From the NCBI GenBank assembly GCA_024195265.1, contig JAJLRJ010000001.1:9018585-9082584 (forward strand): 64,000 bases of DNA. Direction: 5' to 3'. This document shows, one piece after another, positions 32,622 to 41,607 of the stretch. The stretch is from Dendrophyllia cribrosa. Lineage: Eukaryota; Cnidaria; Anthozoa; Scleractinia; Dendrophylliidae. Made by a program: the position numbers and the translations under genes. The notes under the pieces were generated by a model. It was given only the letters and a program-made list of their open reading frames with translations, ran no database searches and was not told where the DNA came from. Position 1 is the stretch's first letter. Every line of letters starts with the position of its first letter.

Positions 32622-33038
32622 CAGAAGAACTCGACGCAAAAAAAAAATCCGGCGTCAATATTTTAACTCTAAAATCCTATCAATTTCAATGGAAATAATC
32701 AGAAAACCACGTTGATTTGAAATCCATACACGACCGAAGGTGTTAGCCATAACAAAGGCCGCCACGTTTCAGTTTTAACTTATTTATCTTTCATCTAGTG
32801 GTCTTTTGCTCAATTCATCAAACAGTATAAAACAGAAAAAGATGAGTCGTTCATGTTTTAAAACTTCGACAAACTAGGCTGGTATACGTTGTTAGGTGTC
32901 CATTTGGCTACAAGAACTAAACGCAAAAAAAAATCCTGCCAATTTCAATGATTATAATCAGAAAACCACGCTGATTTGAAATTCATACATGCGACTGAAG
33001 GTGTTAGTCATAACAAAGGCCACCACGTTTCAGTTTTA
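32622..33038. repeat. pair of local direct repeats
   Basis: 32622-32785 and 32912-33038 share ACGCAAAAAAAAATCC, AATCAGAAAACCACG, TGATTTGAAAT, GAAGGTGTTAG and CATAACAAAGGCC, then CCACGTTTCAGTTTTAA. The spacing is about 285 bp. Confidence 0.8.
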
Positions 33039-33939
33039 AATGCCATGCCGCATGGATGTCCTTATCGATCCTGCTATCGACAGATTAGAAAGGAAAATTG
33101 TGGATTCGCCATGTGTACGAGAAAGTGGCACTGCGGTTTAAAATGTAAAGTATTTTGTGTGAAAAAAGGTTTTATTTTAATGTAATTTTAATAAGTAACA
33201 GAATGAAATAAACATACCTTATTTCCATGGTTTTTCACTGATGTTTCCTGATGTAGCTTGCGCTGACAGCGAAAAATACGCGAAAAACTGCCCTACACAG
33301 AAAATAAACGAAAGGATGAAAATTTTAATTAATACTGGACTTTGGCAAAAAGCGCATAATCGTATGCTCCATTATTATTGAAGAAAATCAGTACAAACAA
33401 AATGCGGAAAAACATCAGTTTGCTAGCTTCGCTGATGCCAACGAATTTACTACAGTCAGCGAAACTTACTGTACCAAAAGAGCAATTAAATCTGTTTTTT
33501 TATTTCAGTTTAACCGAAATTCTACATCATGCACTATCCAAGTAAAATTAAACTTACGAATAAAATGACTGAGCGAATAAACCTTACCGAAACAAAAGCT
33601 ATCTACAACAATTGCTTCCTTTATTCCGCAGGCTACTTTGCCATTAAGATCGGCAATCTTTGACAGTTTAAAAGGACGTTGTCGCCAGATAAATCATATA
33701 AGTAATTTATGAAACAAAAGTTGGACATTTTTACTGAAAATAATTCAATTTTCTGCAGGGTGCCTTTAAAGAAAACCAAGGAATGGTTTGCCGAAGTTCT
33801 CGACTGTTGCATCTTCAAGCGTCAAATTGATAAAGATTCCGTGTAGAGTAAGACAAGCAAATACGTAAAAACGTAAAGACAACGGACGACACCCGTCGTT
33901 TCAAAACAGTTGATTCAATATTCTGCTCTGAAATTTATT

Positions 33940-34430
33940 TTAAAAAACATCGGTCTACATTGACAACAACAACAACAGAAATTCAAAGCACATGTTTTAC
34001 CTTCTTTATGGGCCTATCTCTGATCTTTTCCTTGGAGGGTATCATCATTCACCATTTCTCAAAGGCGAAAAACTAACCGAAAGAATAGATCCAATATTCC
34101 CTATTACAAAATAAATTTAGAAGGATTTTAAAGTAAAAATATCTAGATGTTAAACTAGAAATCATTCACATCACAACAGAAATTGAAAGAAAATGCTTTA
34201 CCTGTTTTATAGTACCATTCTGTGTCTTTTTCTTTGAGTGTATCTCCGAGTAGCGCATGCTAGCTCATGCTGGGGGAACATAACAAAACAATCGATTTAA
34301 AATTTTGCGCCGATGATAATTTAGAGTGATTTTTAAACGAAATAAACTACATTTTCAACTAGAAAACATTTACATTTACAAGGGAAATCCAAGAAAACAT
34401 TTACCCTTCTTATAGTTCCTTATTAGTCAT
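33940..34430. repeat. three diverged tandem units of about 190 bp
   Basis: Repeating landmarks are ACAACAGAAATT, AAGAAAATG-like and TTTACC, TTATAGTACC-like, and TCTTTTTCTTTGAGTGTATC-like. Copies centre on about 33990, 34190 and 34390. On the - strand each copy presents a donor-like AAG|GTAAA at the same place. Confidence 0.6.
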
Positions 34431-34779
34431 TCCTTATACTTTTCTTAACATACTACACCAGGAGCACAAGTCGTTGTGTTGGGCGGGTCGTGAGCTGTGT
34501 GGCAGCTGGCATGGCGAAATCTGGAACAAAAGAGACATGAAGCGATCATCAATTACAGCGGTTAACTTTCTTGCATCTGCTATCAAGATGTCAAGGAATA
34601 TTGTTCTAAACGTCACTCAGTTACCGAGGTACAAAAGGACCGGTCGGTCTTTCTCGTGAATTCATTGGTCAGTAAATGCTAAGGTATTAGAAAGTGTAAA
34701 CATTGTTATCTATGGAAAAGTAACCCTTTTAATTTCGAAAGAGCAAAAAATAAAAATAATCAAGAGAAATACCAAATTT

Positions 34780-34900
34780 CATTTTGCAAAATATTGAAAA
34801 AACAAATGGTACCACGCAAATATACTGCCAAACAGGTTTCATTTGAATGGTCACACCACAGGATTTCGTTGCCAGACTCAACGTTAGAACTACACTACTA
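34780..34900. repeat. single unit of the GGTCACACCACAGG satellite
   Basis: ACAAATGGTACCACGCAAAT, TTTCATTTGAATGGTCACAC and CACAGGATTTCGTTG match the 88-bp units at 43570-44225. It is a lone unit outside the arrays. Confidence 0.75.
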
Positions 34901-35096
34901 TGTGTCTCTATAATTGACTCTGGGAGTGAAAGGGTTAACCTAGAGGTACTCAGTGCTTCAGTTTTCTGTTTGAAACGGACTCTTTAGCCCGTATTTTCAC
35001 TTATTTTCATATTTAAAATGTCTATTCTTTATCGACAAGAACTCCACTTTACGAAGATCCTCTTACGGCCATCTCCCAATTACAGACAGTTTCTTT

Positions 35097-35415
35097 AAAA
35101 AATCGATAAAACAGCCAAATCCTCGTGTAGTGCACACGTGCCCTGAAGAAATGATGGTTTATTCTTAATTCCGGACGGCCGACAATCGAACACGTCCTAC
35201 GAAATTCTACCAGCATAGTTCAGTAGCATAATCTACTTCCTAAGCACAGTTTAAGCACCGTTTTAAAAGAAAAAAAAAAGAAAACGGCCAAATCCTCGTG
35301 TAGAGCATATGTCCCTCAACAAATGATCAGTTCAGTCTCATTTCGGACGGCGGACAATCGAACGCGTCCTGTACGAAATTCTGCAGCAGCCGGAGTTCAG
35401 TTATCCATGCTGGAC
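35097..35415. repeat. pair of local direct repeats
   Basis: CCAAATCCTCGTGTAG, CATTTCGGACGG or AATTCCGGACGG, CGACAATCGAAC or CGGACAATCGAAC, CGTCCT and ACGAAATTCT occur at 35110-35215 and again at 35290-35385, about 180 bp apart. Confidence 0.75.
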
Positions 35416-35837
35416 TACCGCCCTATCAACGCAGTACACAACACAGTTTCTTTACGTGGAAACGAACCCCTACTTCAGATTTTATCGAAGGTAAAAGAAA
35501 AACAAAAAAGATCTTAAAAATATTCTTTGCACAGTTTTTGTCATGATGAAATGTAAATATAAATAAAATTGGATCTTACCCTTTTGAGGTGTCTGAGTTT
35601 TTCTCTTGTTCGCTGTGCACAACTCATTGCAGCGATGCTTTGAAGGTTTTATCAGTGTTTGAAGGTCACCATTTTAAAATAACTGCTAGAAACGGTAAAA
35701 TTCTTGGACCTGAATGTCGTAAACCGCATTCATAAGCTTCTAAGGCTGTAGATGGTTTACATAATAATGAACCTCATTTGTCTAATCCCTTTGTTTGCTA
35801 GATCTGTCTGCATTGTTTTAAAAAAGGTGTTTACTCC

Positions 35838-36036
35838 AATAGGCCATTTCCGAGTTGCCTTTAACCTCTCTATCAAAGCGAGGCTAGGTGCGAAACCTTT
35901 CATATGAAAATGAGTTTTCATTCACATGCAAAAAAGTTTTAATTGCATGTAAATGAAAACTCATTTTCATATGAAAGGTTTCGCACCTAGCCTGGCTTTG
36001 ATAAAGAGGCTAAAGGCAACTCGGAAATGGCCTATT
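35838..36036. mobile_element. 199-bp foldback MITE
   Basis: The arms run from AATAGGCCATTTCCGAGTTG to CAACTCGGAAATGGCCTATT with about 90 bp of strong pairing each. The inner part is GGTGCGAAACCTTTCATATG and its complement. Only about 20 bp is unpaired at the centre. Confidence 0.9.
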
Positions 36037-36051
36037 GTTTTGGATCTGTAA

Positions 36052-36368
36052 TACAGCCATTTCAATAAACGTTGTCGGATGAAAGCTTAAAGCCAAGACC
36101 GCAAGGTAGTATGGGTTAGGGTTAAAAGCCATTGAATAAAATTCCCATACTACCTTACGGTCTTGGCTTTTCGCCTTTTTCAACCGACAACGTTAATTGA
36201 AATAGCTGTATACAGCTATTTCAATTAACGTTGTCGGATCCTAAAGCTCAAAGCCAAGACCACCTGGTAGTATGGGTAGTTGTGAATAGCTATACTACCT
36301 TACTACCATACAACCTTGCAGTCTTGGCTTTAAGCTTTTATCCGACAACGTTAATTGAAATAGCTGTA
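36052..36368. mobile_element. two head-to-tail copies of a TA-flanked foldback MITE
   Basis: Copy 1 is 36052-36210 and copy 2 is 36211-36368. Each starts TACAGCYATTTCAAT and ends with the complement ATTGAAATAGCTGTA. GTTGTCGGAT and AAGCCAAGACC are mirrored by GGTCTTGGCTT (or CAGTCTTGGCTTT) and CCGACAAC. They share the junction CTGTA|TACAG. Confidence 0.9.
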
Positions 36369-36749
36369 TAATACTATTCTATAGCGACATCAATCATATT
36401 TGTTGACAACCCTTTTGGGAATTCGAGCTAATTATAATGCTGCTTGTTTGCACTCGGTTCACCCATTGACGCCACTGGTTACAAGCTCACGTCCCACCCG
36501 CCCTCCGTATGCTAATTATTTGACTACACGCACTCCGTTTGGAGAACATATTTCTGGGCACTGTAGTTCCGGTTTTCGCGTCCGGCATGTAGTCGCATTG
36601 TTACTTACATTTGTATATTTTGAGAGCCTTGCCGGCTCGTTAACTGATTTAATAATTGTTTTACACTGTGGTAGTTGTACTTATTATAAAACGATAAGAC
36701 GGTGTTTTTGTTCCTGAATCAAATAAAGCTTGTAAAGCTGGTCGGCCTC

Positions 36750-37171
36750 CCGGGGATGGGGGGTACTCACTAATATGACCTACACGGGGACGTGCCGCTG
36801 GACAGGGTGTGGTTTTTGGCATTTTTGTCCCGAACAGGGTATATAATTTAACGTGAATCTGACCTAAACAGGGCCTGAATCTGTCTTAAACAGGGTATGG
36901 TTCCAGTTAACTTAGCGCTTGTGGTGACTTCCCTTGTCGTGATTAGTATATTCATGCGAAGGCGAAGTCATTTTCTTTTTAAAGGATGCGTCTACCATTT
37001 TTTTAAAGCTCAGATCAATAACCACGCACCAGCCGTGTACTAGACAAGGTCCTAAAATAGAGGGTGTTGGTATTTTCGTTTATTTTTGTCCTAAACAGGA
37101 TCAGGGTCTCAGACCCTCAGCGGCACCCCTATACCCAAATATTGGTCAAATATCCCTCCCCCCCCCCCCGG
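36750..37171. mobile_element. G/C-terminated element with 9-bp target duplication
   Basis: GTCGGCCTC occurs at 36741-36749 and 37172-37180 exactly flanking the element. The ends are CCGGGGATGGGGGG and CCCCCCCCCCCCGGG-like. The interior has repeated AACAGGGT motifs. A 9-bp duplication points to the Mutator group. There is no transposase, so it is non-autonomous. Confidence 0.7.
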
Positions 37172-37227
37172 GTCGGCCTCTCCCTACACAGTTTTATTCA
37201 TTTTGCATGCCCTGGACATGTATTCTA

Positions 37228-37293
37228 TTTAGCCTATGTAGCTGGCGGTTTCACCGCTCGCGCCATCAAAAAAACCGCCAGCTACGCAGGCTA
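37228..37293. mobile_element. short foldback (AGCCT...AGGCT type)
   Basis: TAGCCTATGTAGCTGGCGGT is mirrored by ACCGCCAGCTACGCAGGCTA with a 25-bp spacer. The ends resemble those at 45713-45863. Confidence 0.75.
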
Positions 37294-37852
37294 TATCCTG
37301 TTCACCTGAACGTAGTGAAAGAGAATAGGATACAAAATTCGCATTTATCTCAAGTCTGGTTTATTTTTGAAAAAGATTACCGTATAACCCCATATGTAGA
37401 AGTGGGAAGCGTGCTTTGCATTGGTGCTATGAGCTTTCCCGCACTTGGAAACTGCAGTGCGAAATCAGTGAGAAAATGACGTCACGACGCAAAACAATAG
37501 GCTTGCAGGAAATAAATCTATAATGGCGGACTCGAAAACCACTAGTTTCTAAACTCGATATTTTTTCTTTGCAGAGCCCAAACTTCATTTCAGTGGCCCA
37601 GATAGGTATATTCACCTATGGCAAGCTGTAAGGATTAAATACTCACATTTCACCTACAAACGGATTACATAATCTAATTTACAATCGAGGAGTAAAAAAT
37701 GGCTAGCCCATTACCATGGTAACTATTTTACAAGGTGGTCTTAACAACAATCTCACTGATAACATCGAATAAAAAAAATAAATGAATATTTGAAGATTTT
37801 TTAATTATTATCTGTCGAAAGAAACTTCTTTTTTACGTATCATTGGTGAATA

Positions 37853-38060
37853 AGCGGTTTTCAATCATGTGCCGTAAAACCCAAACCAAAGTATTAATTC
37901 TGGCCAATCACAACAGCCGCGGACAATCCAATGAACCAATCAGAACAGACTCAGACAACTAATGAACCAATCAGAACTTGAACCAAGAATTACACGGGAC
38001 ATATGTCAGGCCGGCGCCAAGCGCGGGAAAGCGCGCGAAAAGCGGCGCGAGTTTTTTCAA
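37853..38060 (+). mobile_element. CCAAT-rich MITE, copy 1 (partial)
   Basis: Starts AAGCGGTTTTCAATCATGTG, contains several CCAAT/AACCAATCAGA motifs and the diagnostic GCCGGCGCCAAGCGCGGGAA near 38012. The 3' end is missing. Related copies lie at 41910, 47350, 48828 and probably 58150. Confidence 0.7.
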
Positions 38061-39248
38061 ACAATTACAAAGGATATGAACGCATAACCAAATGAAAAGC
38101 GAATTATTATTACTTTAAAAATACAAAATACAAAAAAATCACCGGTCAACAAAACTGACTTACACTAAGAGAAAAAAATATTTATTTTATTTTGGAGCCA
38201 GAGAAAATTTTCCCCAACTGGGTGCCAGAAGTTTTTTTCGGTGTTTATGTCTATTTTTTTTTTGTGGTATTTATGTAAAGACCCTACGGTCCCAAAATAT
38301 ACAGTATTTCACTTTTGTTAACATAGAGCCCGCGATATGTAATGGTCACCTGCCTTACCCTTGGAGACGGCGTTGTAGGAAGGGGAGGGGAGGAAATTGC
38401 CCGTAGGGGTTGGGTGGGTCGGTGGGGCAAGACGTCTAGGAGAAGGGAAGCCCATGCATTTCGTATTCACGAGTTGGCTTACAGGAGCCTTTTATTTCCT
38501 CAAAGTACAAGCACGCGATGCGTTGAACGTCAGTGGCTGAATGTTTGGTACCCATTTGCTTTGGGGAGAAACCGCGTTCGTACAGAGAATTTAGGGCAGA
38601 ACTGGAGGCCAAAGCTCTGTTTACAAGCAAGGAAGACGAACCTAGCACTAGGACATGTTTTTCTGCTTTCAATTTAGATGCGAAGGGCTGCAGCAATGAT
38701 CCCCTGGTAGCCTGCGTGGCAGGCGTAAACGGGAAAGGGGGCACGAAAAAGGAAAGAGGAGAGGGAAGGAACGCCTGCTGTAGTAACCGGGCTATTTGCA
38801 TTACGCCCACCGATTTCCTGGGAATTGACTTATGTCAACTGTCAATACGTTCACCAATCAGAAACTGGCTCGCGCTTTTACGCATGGCTGACTTCACGTG
38901 GGAATTTACTATGTTTACCGCCCAGCACGAATTAGCCAATTGGAATTTCGCCACCGCCTACGTCCGCAGAAATGAACAAATGGGGGTTTTTATTGCACGC
39001 GTCCTTTCCCCCTCTCCCCAGTTCTCTTCTTCCCGACGTCTGCTACACAGGCTATCCTCAGGCTAAGAACATCTTCCTTCCATGTAAACACATCATTATT
39101 TACTATCAAAAGCATTGCTGGTAAATCAAGTAAGTCATCAGTTACTGAAGATTAAACTATTCACAGTTTATTATTAAACAACCTAGAAAAATAGAAATAA
39201 ATATATCAGTCGGATCTCAGAAACTCGGAAGAGAGGCATCCCAAAGGA
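38061..39248. other. no gene; GC-richer repeat-like stretch
   Basis: 38340-39070 is less AT-rich and open over 177 codons on + (38533-39066) and 124 on -. The part at 38700-38790 (GCCTGCGTGGCAGGCGTAAA followed by purine-rich sequence) resembles 53860-53990 and common foldback repeats. I do not accept a gene here. Confidence 0.35.
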
Positions 39249-39602
39249 TTGGAAGCGAAACACCAGAGGTGGGTTATCACAGAAGCTGTTTCAATGTCCA
39301 AGCGAACCTGGATCTCCTATGGCATACTTCAGGGTTTCCTCCAGGGAATTAGAAATGAGAACGTCAACCACCGGTTATCAATATTGTTAACCGGGTGCAA
39401 AGTTGGGATAACACGGACCTCAGATAAAGACTATTCTCCTTTTAAGACGCTGCTGATGGTTCAGTATTGGTATACGGCTTCAAAAGGGATTTCACAATGT
39501 ATTCCGCGTGGTTTATTGTTTAGCTTTTTGTTTTTGTCTGTGTTTACCGGCACACCTGGACAGAAGCCTGCTGAGGGCCCTGATACTAACCGATCCTTTT
39601 AG
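39249..39602 (+). other. 117-codon open frame, unassigned
   Basis: MEAKHQRWVITEAVSMSKRT to NRSF and TAG. There is one hydrophobic stretch (GLLFSFLFLSVFTG) and no domain I recognise. Length alone in AT-rich DNA is mildly unusual, but there are no supporting splice sites or homologue. It may be chance. Confidence 0.15.
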
Positions 39603-40291
39603 CCACATAAACCCTACCAACCTCGTTTCCAGGATCGTCCTTCGGCTCCTCCTTTGGAATCAGAGGCGCGCGAATAAGGAACCTTGAGAACGAGGCTGAA
39701 AGGGTACGACAATGTTTAAAAAACTTATTGCAATGCAACATTCCTCTACTTTCAGGTTTGTCTCCCCTACGTTTTCATTTTACAGAACCTCTACCGCAGA
39801 CAATGAACTGAAAGATTGAAGAGGCTAAGGCTGGCACACTTAGCTAATAGAAATAAGCTATCATTGGCTAATACAAAATATGGACAAACAATGGCACAAT
39901 TGCAAAGGTAAAGAAGCCACAAAAAAACAAATGCCACTTTTCGTTCACTAGAAACATTCTACGACTATTTACTAATCAACCTCGTTAATTGTTTCCTTTT
40001 TTACAAGACTGCTATAAAATCGTATGAACAGATAACATCATGCAAAGTGCTTCGTTCTAACTAGTAACACCCAATCGTAAAAGAATCCCGTTGAAATGTG
40101 ACCCGATTCTATTGACTTAATTCTCCCAAATTTTTAAAAGCAAGAGAAGCCACGAGCTAGGATTGAAAGCACGGTAAAGCACTAAAGAGGGCGAGGGCTT
40201 AAAGCCTTTGAAGCAAGCCACAAAAACAAAGGCAGAACAATGACCCCGCACGTGGATCAAATAAACATTGGTAAATTTCGTTGTCGTCTTA

Positions 40292-40899
40292 AGGTCCGGT
40301 AATACGGGCAACATTTTCTTTCAACTTGTCGCGGAACATTGTTGCATTGCAAGTAAAAAGGCGTTGTTGCTCGTATTACCACCTGCGTGAGCAACTCGTC
40401 ATACATTCCAATGTGTCGTAAAACTTCCACCAAGACTTTTGGCCTTCATATTCCTTTTTTACTTTCCGGACCAACGCTGTTCTCAGTGTGAAGTTGCCGT
40501 TTTAGACAGTTCGGCGACAGGTTAAATTTTTGTGTGAGCTCCTCTGACGCTTTTTCCTTTAGCTGCTTGTTTTTGTACCCGACAAAAGAGGTCTCCCATA
40601 GACAGCGATAGCCTTGATGGTCTTTGTAAACGTCGAATTTCTGAATTTCAGGCTGTTTCTGATCGAGCAACTCAACTTTGTTCACTATTTCAATTTCCTT
40701 GTCTCCGTCCGCATGTTTTATTTTTTGCCGCGCTGCACTGACAGCCAATCACAAGCGTTCAATTCAAACTCGTTGCAGAAAGTACAACTTAAGTCTACTT
40801 TGTGCAACATGTTGCCGCGACAAGTTGTTCACGCAGGTGGTAATACGCGCAATGTTGCGCGACAAGTTGAAAGAAAATGTTGCCCGTATTACCGGACAT
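40292..40899 (-). mobile_element. Harbinger-type deletion derivative with TTA target duplication
   Basis: Terminal inverted repeats of about 45 bp (AGGTCCGGTAATACGGGCAA and mirrored TTGCCCGTATTACCGGACAT), flanked by TTA at 40289-40291 and 40900-40902. A 3-bp TWA duplication is the PIF/Harbinger signature. Sub-terminal repeats (TGTTGCTCGTATTACCACCT and AGGTGGTAATACGCGCAA) also mirror each other. The element is 608 bp and carries only the MADF-like ORF on its - strand. The transposase is missing. Confidence 0.85.
40446..40748 (-). CDS. MADF-like DNA-binding ORF of Harbinger element
   Basis: 100 codons from ATG 40748. The central part, ELLDQKQPEIQKFDVYKDHQ, CLWETSFVGYKNKQLKEKAS and FNLSPNCLKRQLHTE, follows the MADF pattern (hydrophobic start, then L-W-[D/E]-x-S, Y-K-[D/N]-K, K-x-x-A, W/E helix, L+xx). 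Harbinger transposons encode such a MADF/Myb-like protein that binds the terminal repeats and helps import the transposase. The ORF is intact to a stop at 40446 within the element but shorter than usual, so the C-terminal part is probably lost in the deletion. Confidence 0.6.
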   Translation of the reverse strand: MAVSAARQKIKHADGDKEIEIVNKVELLDQKQPEIQKFDVYKDHQGYRCLWETSFVGYKNKQLKEKASEELTQKFNLSPNCLKRQLHTENSVGPESKKGI

Positions 40900-41538
40900 T
40901 TATGCAAAACAACAACCGGAAATTACCAACTTCTGGCTTGTATTTTACGTCTTTAAGGACCCCAAATTTCCTGTTAGGACTTGGACGCGATCTTTACGTA
41001 TTCAGACGTAAGAGGGTTTTCAATCATAGACCCTGTCGTTATTAAGCTTCTCGACTATCAAATAGATTTCATGAGAAGTTAAATAGTCATTTCCATATTA
41101 CTGTATAGCAGTTTAACTGCCCCGGCAGTTTATCACGAGCAAAGACAAGGCTATCGTTTTAGTAGCCCACGGCGTCTTATGAACTATTCCGTACCCCTTC
41201 GTTTTATGGCTGGGGCAACTAACATTTCACTGACAGCGTGCTGCTCCTAAATTCTCATCTTTGGGCTTCTAATGGATTTTTCTTTGCCAACGGCGTTGTA
41301 AGTGAAAGGAGATCTTAAATGACGTTTCTATATAAATAATCTTAAAAAACTCCATAAGCTTTCGTGTCCAACAGGCCAAACTTGCACAAACGGGTGCCAT
41401 TTTCGGTTTAATGTCTCCATGCAGTCAGCACATCCCCTGGAAAATATCTTTAATTTTACAAATCATCTTCGCAACTCTTTGTAGGGCAGGGTAGAAGGAG
41501 CATAATCCACTCATTAGCAATACCTGCGTGCTTTATAA

Positions 41539-41607
41539 CTATCGATGACCTCCCATTTTGTTTATTAGTTCGTCGCATATCGCTGTAAGTTCGGCATTTT
41601 CGGAGAC
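41539..41607 (-). CDS. TACC: TACC exon 19 (stop codon)
   Basis: 69 nt, VSENAELTAICDELINKMGG, then HR and TAG. The E-L-T-x-I-C-D-E-L-I-x-K-M ending is the family C-terminus. No AATAAA is visible in the first 200 bp downstream, only ATTAAA-type variants near 41407-41412 and 41450. Confidence 0.95.
   Translation of the reverse strand, partial: VSENAELTAICDELINKMGGHR

Noticed and set aside
32976..33185. 69-codon frame with seven Cys residues on +
   Set aside because: The first third lies in a local duplication, there is no signal peptide or known Cys framework, and no supporting splice sites. Probably chance.
33755..33840. Terminal-exon-like block on + after TTTTCTGCAG (KKTKEWFAEVLDCCIFKRQ)
   Set aside because: The candidate upstream exon at 33633-33705 does not join it in a compatible open phase and no family is recognised.
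38533..39066. 177-codon open frame on + (and 124 codons on -)
   Set aside because: GC-richer repeat-like DNA open on both strands, with segments resembling other foldback repeats and no recognisable protein.
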